Shown here in pieces: positions 1-12,724 of a stretch of 64,000 nt of DNA. This stretch comes from Ursus arctos (taxonomy: Eukaryota > Chordata > Mammalia > Carnivora > Ursidae), in contig NW_026622841.1 in assembly GCF_023065955.2 (NCBI RefSeq), positions 23,371,501 to 23,435,500 of the forward strand, in the 5' to 3' direction. The translations under genes and the position numbers were made by a program. The notes beneath the pieces are model-generated. The model saw only the letters and a program-made list of their open reading frames with translations, ran no database searches and had not been told where the DNA came from. Every line of letters begins with the position of its first letter. The stretch's first letter is position 1.

Positions 1-294
1 AGTTGAACTAGGAACGAAAGAGCTGTTTATAGGAGTCCCCAGGTTATTGACTGGTTGTATTCTAAAAATCCCACAGTGTCTTCCTTGTTCGGGCAAGGTA
101 CCATGGACCAGGTGGCTTATGCGCAATGAACTCCTTTCTCATGGTTCGAGGCTGAAAGGCCAAGGTCAGAGCGCCCCCGTGATTGGTTTCTGCTGAGGAC
201 CTGCTTCCAGGTTGTAGACGGTTGTCTTCTCTTTGGGTCCTCGAACAGCAGAGCGGGCCAGAGAGCTCTCCAGGGTCGGTTGGTCGGTCTCTCT
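1..294. other. Unclassified non-coding DNA
   Basis: I see no gene, splice-bounded exon or recognisable repeat here. Open frames are short and have no family resemblance. Confidence 0.5.
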
Positions 295-475
295 TTTATT
301 TATTTATTAGATTTATTTACTTTAGAGCATGCAGAGGAGGGGCAGAGGGAAGTGGGGGGAGAATCTCAGGCATACTCCCTGCTGAGCACGGGGCTTGATC
401 CCATGACCCCGGGATCGCCACCTGAGCCAGAATCCAGAGTCAGACACTCAACCGACTGAGTCACCCCGATGCCCC
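295..475 (-). repeat. SINEC (tRNA-derived carnivore SINE), old copy
   Basis: Reads tail first on the plus strand: a T/A-rich tail, the purine-rich body, then CGGGGCTTGATCCCATGACC and the complement of the tRNA-like head, ending GATGCCCC. The head carries several substitutions and the target-site duplication is no longer clear, so this is one of the older copies. Confidence 0.85.
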
Positions 476-2639
476 ACCAGCGTCCTTTTTATAAGGGCAT
501 GATCCCATTCTCGAGGGCTTCACCCTCATCACCTAGTCACTTCCCCAAGGCCCTAATTGTGAATACTCTCTCTCTGGGGGTTAGGCTTTCAGCATGAATT
601 GGGGGGGCACACAAGCATTGACTGCACATGCTCCGGCATTGAGAATCTTTCTCCTAGAGACCATGTTCTAAGTGGTGATCCGGTAGGAAAACACGAGAGT
701 GTATGTAATTCCTCTTGTGTCCAGAGCAGGCGCTGCGGTGCTGCTGGCTGTGCACGGACCTGCTGCTCCGGGAAGATGCTTCCGAAGACTTCTGTCCCTT
801 TGGGAGCGGTCTCCCAGAGGCTGATCTCCAGCCCTGTTCCCTCTCCCCCTCTGCGTGGCAACTCCCTGGGGTCTCGGTGGAGACGGACCTGCTCCTGTTT
901 CTGGCCAGGCGCTTTTACTTAATTTTATTAATGCTATTGCTTCACGAAACCTACCACTGCTCTGCCACCTTGCCCCTGGAGCAAGTCTGAGCTCTTCTGT
1001 TCTGGTGGGTTTTTCTATTAGTAATAGTGGCAATCAGGAATGCAGGATCCTACCTATTAAATGTTACGATTGCTTTGGTTGGGAGTGACCAGAAACCCCC
1101 TATAGTGACTGGACACCATCATGGGGTTGTCTTCCCACCATGAAAGGAGGAGGGTTGAGGTGGGCAGGCCGCGATGATGCGACCGTGGCGTGGCTCCTAT
1201 TTTTCTGTTCTGCCATCCTTACCTCGGGACCTCATCCTCGTGCCAGCACGCCTGCATTCTAGGCAGAAAGGAGGTGGAAGGGTACGTAGCAAAAAACGGT
1301 CTATTTTAAACCTTTTGAAACCATTTCCAACTTGAGAGTTGCAAGAATGATTGAAGGAATTTGCATTTCCTTGACTTCGGCTTCACGGTTCGTAGGCTGT
1401 CCTTGACAGGAAGGGCTCCAGTCCAGGGTGACACCTGCCACCCGCCTGTCCTGGCTCTAGTTTCCTTCAGTCTGCAGCATTTCCTTGGTCTTTCCTGGAG
1501 TTTACCGAAGTGGCCACTTCTGAAGGTTCTGGCCCAGGCACTGTTAGAAAGGCTGTCCATCTGGGTTGTGTGTTTTTGGCCAGATGCTGTGATGATCATT
1601 GCAACCTGTGGGATGGCTTATGATGCCATGATGGCTTATGATGATTTGTCCTGTTGGTGGTGGTGGCGACTTGGATCATTTCAGATGGCGTCTGCCAGGC
1701 TCCTTCTCTGTGAAGTTGCTTTTCTCCTCTTTGCAGTATTTCGTGGGAAGATACTTTAAGGGGATATATATTTCTATTTCTCACCTGACTTTTGTCTAAT
1801 CTTAGCATCCTTTGATGTTTGTTACCTAGATCTTTACTACGGTGGTAGCCACATGGTGACTTGTGACCATCCCTTGCTCTCCATCTATTTGTTGGCTTCT
1901 GTTCCAAGGAAATGCCTTCTCTTCCCCCATATATAGCCACTCGCTTATCCATGTGAGCTCAGGAGTTTGTCTTGTTCAATGAGTTATAATATGTGACTGT
2001 CCTTTATTTCGATCCAACTGTCCCAGATCAGGTGGGTGGGCACCCTTTAAGCTGACTTCTATGCCCTCTTGATGTGAGCTTCCCCCCCACCCCCCAACAG
2101 TGTTGCAGATGTGTCTTGTGTTTCTCTGCCCCAGCCCCAAATCCATTTCTCCTAAGGACCCCTGATTCTTTCTAGTAGAGGGGTACTCGGAAACCAATTT
2201 CTGGGCACTAAGTTAGTGGTTGCCCCTGGAGTGTTGCTGCCCTCAGGCCCTTTGAGTGGACAGAGCTAGAAAATGATTGTGTATAAACCTGCACTAGTAC
2301 ACCTTAATATATGCTTGTGTTTAATATGGCCCAAGAAATACAGGTTCACACTAATACCTTGTAATTCAGGCCAGCCTCACTCCCTGTGAGGGCTTGGCTT
2401 CTATAGTCTCAAAGCTATGTGCCGAGTCTCCCACCCTCGCTGGTGGACTCCCATGCCACTTGTTTGGGTCTCCCCACCACTTCTTCCAGGCCACCTACTG
2501 GTTCAGACCTACTGACTTTAAAACACCCTCTCTTTGAGCGAATTGTAGATTCATATGCAGTTGTGTCAAACGACATGGAGCCATCCCTGGGGCCCTTTAC
2601 TCAGTTTCCCCCAATTGCAATACCTTACCAAACTGTAGT
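476..2639. other. Unclassified non-coding DNA
   Basis: No supported gene or strong repeat match. Open frames up to 132 codons occur on both strands but overlap each other and look random. A short tandem duplication lies at 1612-1643. Confidence 0.45.
1612..1643. repeat. Short tandem duplication, 18-bp period
   Basis: The 14-mer GATGGCTTATGATG at 1612-1625 recurs exactly at 1630-1643, separated by CCAT. That is nearly two copies of an 18-bp unit, consistent with a small replication-slippage duplication. Confidence 0.8.
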
Positions 2640-3365
2640 AGAATGTTACAACTGGGATTTCGTCGCTGATACGGTTAAGATCTAGAACATTTCCATCTCC
2701 AGGATCTCTTAGCTCTCCTGTGCTACACCCACTTCCACCAACTCTTTAACTTCTGACAACCGCTGATTGGTTCTCCACTTGCAGAACTTCATCAGAATGT
2801 TACACATATGGAGTCCTAGGGTATGTAAGCTTCTGGAGTTGGCTTTTTTGGTACAACGTAATTCTTTGGAAATTGGCTTAGGTTGTTGCATGAAACACAT
2901 TCCTTACTGCTGAGCGGGATTCCGTGGTGTGGATGTACCACAGTTAGACCACTAGTCTGTGGAAGGACCTGTGGGCTGTTTCCAGTCCGTGGTTATCACG
3001 GATAAAGGTGCTATAAACATTGGTGTACAGGCTTTCGTGTGAATATAAGTTTTCATTTCTCGGACATAAATGCCCAGAAGTGCAGAAGCTGGGTCTTATG
3101 GTTCATGTTTAGTTTTTAAGGAACTGCCCAGTGTAGGAGTGATCTCGTTTTTCCATACTCCTCAGCATTTTGTTTTTAAAAATAAACTTCTAAAATTAGA
3201 ACAGTTTAAGATTTACAGAAAAACTGATAGATTTCCCCCATCCCGGTTCCCAGTTTCTCCTATTAACATATTGGTATGCTATGTGTTACAATTAAACCAG
3301 TATGAACACACTCTTAATGAAGGCCCATGCTCTATTCCTGTTTCCTTAGTTTTTACTTCATGTCC
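2640..3365 (-). repeat. Old LINE-1 3' end (L1M/L1ME-like)
   Basis: The plus strand matches the complement of the conserved end of L1 ORF2 and its 3'UTR, with phrases such as GGTGCTATAAACATTGGTGT and GAAGCTGGGTCTTATGG. From about 3180 it continues into a stretch like the 3'UTR of old L1s (ACAGTTTAAGATTTACAGAA). Many indels leave no useful frame. Limits are approximate and two fragments may be joined. Confidence 0.7.
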
Positions 3366-6022
3366 CGGATGGCACTGGTGTAGCTGGCGAGCCGGGATGG
3401 GGACGCCCCGGGTTGTCTCGGGTACTGCGGTGGGAAGGAGAATCAGGTACACGGGCCTTCCAGTGCAAGAGACAAAGGGAATTCAGGCATATTCAAGGGC
3501 GAGACAGCCCATTTTCTAAAATGCCAGTTGTCAGAACTGACCTGAGTCTTCTGGAACTGCAGGCCTCTGAAAGGACCTCAATAAATCACCTTGTCACTAG
3601 ATTTTCCACTTTACTTTCTTAGCTGTTTAATACCTTTGACTTGTAAGAATGAAAGTCCTTTGGTGTGCTTTGGCAGTTTGAGGGGAGGGAGGCAAAGGGA
3701 GAGGTCTGCCTCTGATGCAGTGAGAGGGAGTTAGTGAAGCCCAGAGGATTGTTCCCCGTTGGGCCCTTGCCTTAGGGGTTAGCATTTTAATTAGCCATCT
3801 ATCACTGTGGTGCTGAATAACTTAGAATTAACAAAAAGCCAGCCGAGGCCCCATGTGGTACTTCTTATAAGTACAATATAAATAGCCCGGAACCTTGCCC
3901 TATGTGAAATTTTACAACTTTCTTGAATGGTGTTATTTCTGCGTAGTTGGGTGACCTAGACTGTAGGCCCCCAGGGCAGCAGTGGCCTTTATGCTGAATG
4001 CACAGGTTTCTACACATGATGAAGTGTTTTTGCCTAACACATGGGGCCAGATGGCAGATGGGCTTGGGTTTATTTATTCTGGGGATTGTAACATTCAAGT
4101 TACATATATAGCTTTTAAAAAAAAAAATGGACAAAAGGAGCCCTAGGCATCGGAGATAATCTCTCAACTATGGGACTATGGATCATTGCCTGTCTCAGCT
4201 GGGAAGGGAGGGAACAAGGGGGCCTCATAGAGGGTGATGGGTCTTAAACCAGATCTTTGAGCCAATGGGATGTAGGCCAGAGGACCGCAAGGAGGGTAAA
4301 GCCTTTGTATGACTGTTCATGGGGTAATCCCGTTCTGATCGCCACCGCTGTTCTTTCCTGTGTCTTCGTTCTCCTCTGCTGGAGCTCCAGCCACCATATC
4401 GAGGCCGGACAGGTGGTAAATCCCCAGATTGAATGGGGAGGTTGGGTGGTGTGGAGTTACGGGAGGCTGAAAGAAACCGATGCTGGGAGTGTAAGCCCTC
4501 CACCGGTGTGGCTTCGGTCCTATCATCTCGGGGGTCAGTAATTGTCTCCTGCGTTTAAAAATAAAGCCGTCTTCAGTACCTGGAGACATGTGGTGGTGCC
4601 AGTGAAGACCTCCAATACATTGCCTCAGACAGGAGGTGCTCCGTGAGGTCTTTGAACTTCCAAATCGTGAATGCATACAAGGAGGCAAAAGCAGAGGAAC
4701 CTTGCGTGATACACAGCGAGGATTTTCCTTAAGAACTACGGGAGAGACTTCGGTGTTTGTCGAGATGGTCCCAGCTGGGTTGTGCTTGCCAGGATGGAAG
4801 TTGATAAAAGATACTCCTGGGGGATTCAGTTAACTTGTGTAGGGCTTCAGTGTCCTTTCCAGGGGATTCTCTAAAACTTTCTCACCTTTAGTCACAGGAT
4901 TGAAACCATGGATTTAGTATATGTGTTCAAGATTGGCAGCTCTTTCCAAATGAAACAAAAATGGATATCCAAGACTGATCTTTGTAAAATATATACTTGC
5001 ACTTGGTTTTGCTAAAGATAGAAATGCAATAGGTCATACTGGGTGGGTGGGGGGAAGCTCTAGTGTTGCGTGCCCCCCCCCATGCTTTGAGGACATGAGG
5101 GTGATCTGGTTGTGACATCTGTTGCCCCATTGGTCTCCAGTGTTGACTGAGCTGATTTGGCCAGCTGAGGGGAGGGGGTGGTGTCTTCTTCCTCACTGCT
5201 CCATGTACATCCGTCCCAGAGCTGTGCACTCAGTGGAAGAGGACCACCTTCCCTGCTAGAGGACCGTTCTTTGATCAAGGGTATACGAGTAGCTGCCCTT
5301 CCCTGTTAGAACCTCCAAACAAGGCTTTCATGTCTATTTGCAGGAGAACACAGGTTAGTCAAGCTTCTAAGACCTCCCCCCAAACCCAGATTAAAGTCCT
5401 GCATTGAGTCTATCAATGGTGTCTTCATGGGAGACCCTTACCTCAACCTAATCTCCTGATGAGGAATCTTAAGAAATCAAAACTCTGAACTGATCCATGA
5501 TTTTTTTTGTTTCCCTCTTAGTAGGTGGGGATGGGAAGTAGGAGTTAGGAAATCTTACATTTGTGTACAAAACAGTTCAATTTTTTTCAAATGAGCTTGT
5601 AACTCTTAAAGTCCCAACAAATGGGAGTAAAATGCTTGAAGCACTGTAGAGCCTATAATTGAGATGTACCAGGTTTTTTTTTTTTTCTTAACCTGATGTT
5701 TAAGCAGAAGACTTAATCTGCTCATGTCTGTCCTTTCTGTGGCTTAACTAAAAACTAAGCATGGCCGTTCAAGAAAATTTGGGTTTCTGTTACCAATATC
5801 ACTCATCAATTAGGTGAAATCACAAGGGGATCACTTAGTATGTGTGGCAGTAAGTCCCAAGGCTGGTGTGCCTTCTCAGGAAAACAAGAATGGCATGCTA
5901 CCTGATAATTGGCATAGTTAATGACTCCTCTAGTAACTAAGAAGAGGACTGGGACAAGCCTGAGTTTCTCCGTTGTGGGAGGGAGCGAACCTTACAGAAA
6001 AAGGGACCAAGTTCACTGGTCA

Positions 6023-6076
6023 GGGGATGTGTGTAAGGAGTTAATGTGATGTGGTAGAGAGCTGGGGTAGTCCCAG
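6023..6076. repeat. Copy 1 of a local 54-bp duplication
   Basis: The block beginning GGGGATGTGTGTAAGGAG is repeated 2.3 kb downstream at 8353-8408. Over the first 41 bases only one position differs (G at 6046, T at 8376). A 2-bp indel and one further substitution follow before similarity stops. The sequences on either side are unrelated. Parts resemble a MIR, but independent MIR copies are normally much more diverged. Confidence 0.75.
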
Positions 6077-7680
6077 CTTCAAACCTTGGGGTGGAGGAAG
6101 GCCATCCAGCAGCCTTGTACTGTGAGGGAACTGTCCAACAGCTTCCATCAAGTGGTATTGTTACTGAGTGCACAGAGCCCTATGATGAAGAACCTGGCTC
6201 TGGTTCCCCAGCCGGGTAACTTACGATGTTTGTTAGTGGTATTCTGGTAGATGTCAGCCTCTTTCCTGAGTTGGTCACCAGGTAGCTTCCCAGGTCTGTA
6301 ACCCTGCAGCCAACCCCTGCAAGGTGGGGATCATGCCCAGTGTACTGGAAACCCTCCAAAGCCCTGACAGATAACTGAGCCTGCCCCTCCTGCTAGAAGG
6401 GAGGTGGGACGACCCCCCCCCCCCCCAAGCCATATACAGTTCATGATCCATCAATGCCAAGCTGTGTTCCGGTCTTAATGCTTCTTAACTCTGCCGTAGC
6501 TTCAACAGGAAGGAACGTATCTCTGGGTAGAAACTCCGTTAAAAACCTGAATGCCTTGAGTTCAATAAAGATTTAATTGTGTAGGAGGCCTTGAGTCACG
6601 GATTCCATATATGATGTATGTGAGCACCTTATCAAGGAGACCTTCCCTTACAGTACCGCCAAATGGGGGGGCCCTCCCAGTGGTCTGTTAAAGCTGCCTG
6701 TTTGTCTCAGACCCTCACTGATAGCAGCAGTGAGGTGTTAGCCATGACAGTGGGGTCACTGGTCAGGCTGGCATGTTAGGCTGTAGTTGAAGAGGACCCC
6801 CCCATAATGTGTAGGCTTAAAGGGCATATTTGAGATCCTTCTTCACCCTCTATTTGGGGCCTAAGGAACTATGTAAAGATCACGGAAACACAAATGTGAT
6901 GGAACAGGTGCCCTGAGTTAGTGGCGAGTTACAGGATACCCTAAACTCCAAATTGGGTGTGGGCCAGCTTCTGTGGTCTTGAGTCCTGCAAGAGTCTCGG
7001 CCGTGCCTAAAACCATCATGGGCAACCATCTTGTGGTTTCAGGCAAAAGAGAGACCCTTCATTTCTTCGAATTTTTCTTTGCCTGGAATGTTTCACCTCC
7101 ACGAGCTTGAACTATTTTGTGAGGCTACTTATGGTAAAAATAGGATTCTGCTCCTGCCTACACCGCTAATGTGAGTTTTGTGAAATTCGGACATGGAGGA
7201 AGGGATCCCTTTTGGGATCTCAGAGGAGATCAGAGTTTGTCACGATCACGCCACCCACCTCTTACTGATAGAGGCAAAGTCACCGTCTAGAGTCCAGGCT
7301 GGCACGGGAGGGCCGGCTCAGCGGGTAACTTGTTCATCCTGCTGCAGCTTGTTGAAATAACCTGGTCTGAGGGGTGCTTGGTCCCTGCTGAATGAAGCCG
7401 TTTTTTGCCCAGCTAGCTTTTAGGAGATGCTGACTGGACCTAAGGCTGTCCTTCCTTTTGGAAAGGTGCTCATATTTCTACCAGAAATACAGTGCAGAGT
7501 GTTTCCCACGGCATGAGGCACCTGTGTTGCTCATGATGTCTGAAGTTAATGAAATACAATAGGAGAAACTAAGATGATGTGTCCCAGGAGAATGTTCCTG
7601 GTTCTGCCTAGAGCTGCTGCCGGGGGTTCCCCTTGTCCCTTACGTTGACAGGTTGAGAAAGCAAAATGGCCTTACAAAGT

Positions 7681-7693
7681 GGGGGGGGGGGGG
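7681..7693 (+). repeat. Poly-G run (13)
   Basis: An uninterrupted G13 homopolymer. Such runs vary in length and are often misassembled. Confidence 0.9.
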
Positions 7694-8352
7694 AGGAACC
7701 TGAACGGACCCTCCTTTACTAGTTTCTAGAGGAGAAAGACCACCCTGAAAGGAGTGGGGCCAGCCTTTGTACCCACCACAAGTTTGACATCAGGAAAGAT
7801 TCATTCCTATCCAGGACTTCTCCCCTCTTGCAGAGGAATAAGCTGGTACGGGGAGAGGAGTGCGTACAGGCAGGCCTGGTTGGACTTACTGGAGGCCTCT
7901 TTCCACGAGGTCTTGAATCCTGCTGTGTCTTGGAACGTGGACAACCTTGACTGCAATTCATTTCAGAAGATCTGATTGCGCTGTGTTCTATGAAGGCATT
8001 TTGTTCGCTACAGTTGCATGATCACCCCCCCCCCCAAATCAATGAAATGTCAAACGTGGTTGCCTCTACCAGTTTGTAAAAGGAGGTCTCTGCCAAGGGC
8101 ACTCTCCTTTGCTCGTGGATGTTGCTATTATTAGCAAAAATTGTGAGCGGGAGAAGCTGCTTTGGCAGGGCTAGAATGGATGGGGTGGGGTCAGCGGCGA
8201 GATGCTGAAAGCTACATCTTCCAGCTGGGCAGTGCTGCGCTGACCTTCAGGTTGCAGACGCTGCTGCCTGGGGAAGGTTGGCATGGTGTAGGAATTAGGA
8301 GTCTGGACCCTCCATAACCTGATCTCTGGTCTTTCAACGTCAGTCTATGGAG

Positions 8353-8408
8353 GGGGATGTGTGTAAGGAGTTAATTTGATGTGGTAGAGAGCTCAGGGGT
8401 AGTTCCAG
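8353..8408. repeat. Copy 2 of the local 54-bp duplication
   Basis: Same orientation as the copy at 6023-6076 and nearly identical, with an extra CA at 8394-8395. No poly-A tail or target-site duplication marks either copy as a retrotransposed element. Confidence 0.75.
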
Positions 8409-9559
8409 GTTGGCTTCTAGAATGTGCCATAGATTGCCTGGCGATCTGACATTCTGGCATTCACCTCTTCTTGGTTCCACGAAGCTGAGCAGTGTTGTCA
8501 ATCATAATAGAAAATATGCTCTCAAAAGGCAAATCCCTTTTATGGAAGGGCTGATATCACGAGTAGAGCAGCACGATCTTTCCAGATTGTTTAACAACAT
8601 ATTAGACCTTCTTCTGCTATCCTTGTGGTGTCAAAAACTGGGTGCAGGGATTCCTATTCTGAGTGGTAATGACATTTCAACCGTATGCTCGCATTTGGCA
8701 GGAATTTGCTTGGGGGGAGGGTAGGGAGGTGAGAAGAATGTTCTGAAGGTTATTTTTCTCATGTTGCTGTTGAAGAATGCTAACATGCAGAAATAAATTT
8801 TAGAACCTGATTCAGAGAAAGAATTTGGGCCAAACAGAACAGTTTTAGAAATAGCCCTTTTCCTGCAAGATCAAAGCCTGGAAGAATTTGAGAATGTAGT
8901 GGAGTCTCCTTTGCGGGAAGGGCAACGTCTCTGCCCTGTACTAGGAAATACTACCATTGAAAGGGTGGCCTGTGGGCCACCTGTATTGCATTCAGGTGAC
9001 CTAGCATGTAGTAATTTCCATAAACCAAAAAGCAAACCAAAGCCCTAGACGGGTTTAGACGATAGCTGGCGGCCCCGCCCTCGGTGGGGTTTCTCAGCCT
9101 CCCAGCTTCCTGAGTGGAGGCATAATTGAGTTCTTAAAAACACAGTCCTCCCAAAATCCACTTCCTCCTGTTCTTCCTCTAGAAACTCTCTCCCTCTGCC
9201 TTTGGCTTGGCAGTGGGGGGTGGGCTTCTGCCCCTTGAGCTGTATATGATCGTCCAGGACCCCTAGGACAACTGGCCTTAGCCCCTTGGTTGTCGCAGGG
9301 TCTGGAACTTGGTTGTAAGGATGCTTTCTGAGGACCACCCAGGTCCCTACCTCGGGCTGTGGGAAACCGGCATCAGGCTCAGATTTGTTCTACAACTTGA
9401 CCTCTCGAGGGGGAGGTGGAATACGGTACGAGAGTGACTCGTGTGCTTCTGGGGCCCTGGTCCTTCCTATTCCCCTTCCCCGCCCCCAAATCCTTTCACT
9501 GTCTGTGGTCCCATCACATAATTCTGTGTTGTGGGGTGTTTAAGGGGAGAGGGGTTTCT

Positions 9560-9660
9560 TGGTTTCTCAGGAGCTAGACTGCGAGCTCCACAAGGGGGGC
9601 AACCGTGACTTTTTGGTGCTTTGTGCCCAACAGTGAGTCCTGTGCTCTAAGAAGGACACA
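9560..9660. repeat. Probable L2-like fragment
   Basis: Contains CTAGACTGCGAGCTCC followed by a stretch resembling the conserved L2 3' region (elements reading 'agactgtgagctcc...gggcaggga'). Diverged and short. Confidence 0.4.
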
Positions 9661-10149
9661 GACTGAGGAATAGCTTCAGGGAGAAAGGCCAGCATGGTGA
9701 GGGAGCCAGGAAACGAGAACATGAGAGAAATGGTTGAAATGTTTCAGAGGCTTTTACTAGAGAAGTGCTCAGCTATGGGTTAATAGTATTTGGGGGGTGG
9801 GTGTTGGATGTGAACAGGGTCTCCACGTAGTCGTGAGTTCAGTGTTAGAGTGGGGGGACAGTTAATGTCACTGAAAATTTACTTTGTGCCAGTCCTTAAG
9901 CTCTGTTTCCTCTCCCTGAGGTCACAGCTATGATTGGTGGGTGAAAGTCTCCAGAAGAGCTTCCAGCCCAGTCTAAGGACCCAACTTTCAGATACCAGGA
10001 ATGGTCCGCTGAGCTGCCCCCATAAGCTCCCACTGCTGGACCTTGCATGGGGAGTGTGCCTGTTCCGTGGCTTGTCTGCAGGAATGTCTTGAGTTAAAGG
10101 ACCTCCTTTTCTGAAGTAGTCTTTGCTTCGGGGGAGATTAAAGTGTCCC

Positions 10150-10322
10150 TTTTTTTTTTTCTTAAAGATTTTATTTGACAGCACAAGCAGGGGGAGCGGC
10201 AGGGAGAGGGAGCAGACTCCCCATTGATCAGAGAGCCCAATGTGGGGCTCGATCCCAGGACCCTGGGATCACGACCCAAGATGAAGGCAGACACCTAACC
10301 GACTGAACCACCAAGATGCCCC
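10150..10322 (-). repeat. SINEC, minus orientation
   Basis: T-run, TTAAAGATTTTATTTGACAG, a shortened body with AAGCAGGGGGAGCGGC, GTGGGGCTCGATCCCAGGAC, then the complement of the tRNA-like head ending GATGCCCC. Diverged head, and no convincing target-site duplication. Confidence 0.9.
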
Positions 10323-12724
10323 TAAAACGTCTATTCTGGAGAATGCTGGTCATGGCCTCTGAAATGAAGTAAATATCAACCAGTCTATAGATTCTTTAAG
10401 AGAAGAAGGTTGTTACCCAAGACCTACCTGTAAGGCCTCTTTCCACACTAGGGACCTCCGGCTATGGCTTCTGAACAGGTGACTCTTACACAGCCTGCTG
10501 CATTAGCCTTGCCCTCTGTAGATAGCTGCTAAGCGTTAAAAACAAAACAAAAAACCACAACTTAAAGCAGAATTCAGGAGAGCAGGTACTCTGGACTGAT
10601 TCCAAGTTAGGGATGCAGGTGTACACCCGGCAGAACCCATTGTTCTACTTCCATGCTTAAGTTGGATATTCTTGCCTGACCTTTTTTCCTTAATTAGGAA
10701 TTGTTGACCTTGGCATGTCATGCTTGTGAACATGTGTCACATGAATGTGTGGAGCCCTTACTCCTGTCCATGCAGTCGACGCATAAATCCCATTTGCTTT
10801 GTGGTGCTCCAAAATCTGGCTTCATTGCATTCATTCATTCACTGGCTGGCTTGTCCTAGTTCAACAAGGGGGGGGAGGGGTGCGAGGGCTGAGCAGAATG
10901 GAAGAGTTCCTGCCATCTGAAGCTCAGCCTTGAATTAGGGCAGCAGTGTAAACAGTAGCGGACGGAATATGAAGTAGGTGAGTGAGGGCTGAAGAGGAGG
11001 CAGGAGATGTGGCCGCTATGATCTGGAGTATTCTAAACGGTGAGACTTGGAAGACCTTGGGAAAATGGACAGTGGGAGAGGGTTTAGGTGTGGAGCAACA
11101 TGAAGGCCTGGAGACAGAGGACCGTGAAGGGACTTGTTCTTGGAGTAGAAGATTCTTAATGGAAGATTCGGGAGAGAAGTCTGTGTAGGGGAGGTGAAGG
11201 TGGGAGTTGATGCGATGGGGGCAGAGGAGGAGCCACTGAGAAGCCAGGTGGTACGATGGTCTGGTGGGCCGAGAGCCCAGGAGCCAGAAGCCCTGGCTGT
11301 CCGGCTGTCCGCGCTCTCAGCTTGAGTTTCCTGGGTTGTAATTTCGGGCCCAGCCGCAGAAAGTGGGTTGATCATCAAAACAAAACAAAAACTAACATGG
11401 AAAGCACCTTGGAAATACCAGGGGGTTGGTCCATATGGAAAGTTTTCTGTAGGAATTGAAGTCCTTACACGTTAGTCAGAAAGTGAAGGGAACCTTTTCC
11501 TTGACCGCACGGGGAGGCGGGTAAACCTGTGTTGTACCAACACTTGGGCCTGATGTCTTAGGTGTGGGGAGGATCTGCCTGCGGTTAGCCGTGGGTCTGG
11601 TTGACCTGATCCTGAGGCTGCGCACTTGCTCCTCCAGCCGCTGTTGATCTTCCGAAGTCACTGAGAGCTGTAGGCGAACCTGTCTGACTGCTTTGGGAGT
11701 TCACCGAGGGGAAGGAGTTTAAAGCTGCTCCCTTTCACGGCTGTTAGTCTTCCTGCAGGAGGGGAGCTGTGGAATTTACAGTGCTCTGTGCAGCCAGCTC
11801 TGCTTTGGAAATGCCCGTTCAGAACCATAACCGCGAACGCTGTGGTGGTGCCAGGTACGGGTTTGTGTTTGATCCGGAAACTTTACAGCAACTCCTACAC
11901 GTCACCATTCTTACTCAGTCATCAAGTATCCAACAAGCCTCTGTAGGTGCCAAGAGGCCACTGACCATAGTTGAGTCCTCAGAACGTCTCAGGGAGACAC
12001 AGTGACCAGGCAGGTTTTATGTCAGGAGCCGGGGAACTGGCATTTCCCGCTTTGGTGCTCTCAGCAGTGGATTCTGACCCCTCCCTGGGCCTCAGGATTT
12101 TCTGTTGGAGATGAGGCCTTTGGACAGGATGATCTTGAGGGGGTCTTCCCAGCTACTTCCATATTGGAGGGTTCTGATGGTCCGTGTACAGAGGCATTAG
12201 ATAATTCTAAGTCCCTGAACAGTATAGATAGTCACAGCTAGGAATTCACACAAGGAGAATGTAATTGTGGGTCCTAATGGCCAGAAACGGCTTTGCCAAG
12301 AAGGTAGAAAGGGAAGTGAAAAGTCCATCTGTATAAATAGGGAGTCGGGGCTCACCTCAAATGAGGTGTTAAGTGTAGAAAAGGGCAGCTGTGGTGGAGG
12401 GGGCTGAGGCTGTCTGTAACCCACTAACTGGGAGGCTCAGGAGTCCTTCCTCCTCCCTTTTTTGTGTTATAAATATTTGAGATCCGTGATATGCCAGACA
12501 CTGTGCTTTAGACGCGTGACCCCAGGAAGACCTTATATAAAACTAATACAACTTGCATATTGATGTCTTTGACCTCATTACTTGGTGATCCCTATTACCA
12601 ACTCCTGTTCTCAGGGAAATGGCTTTTGGTGCCCCTTTCCACAGGCGATCTCCTCCTCCTATCCTGTTTCCACCTATGAAAGTAGCATTATGTTTGTTTA
12701 GTCTGTTGTGTAATTCCACCATTG
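10323..12724. other. Mostly unclassified non-coding DNA
   Basis: No supported gene. The stretch near 10930-11180 resembles the ancient repeat at 12725-13640 but is too diverged to assign. Overlapping random open frames occur on both strands. Confidence 0.4.

Larger units (their letters stand above)
3366..10149. other. Mostly unclassified non-coding DNA
   Basis: About 6.8 kb with no supported gene. It contains the duplicated blocks at 6023-6076 and 8353-8408, a C14 run near 6413, a G13 run at 7681 and a probable L2 fragment near 9560-9660. Open frames are at most about 120 codons and match nothing I recognise. Confidence 0.45.
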
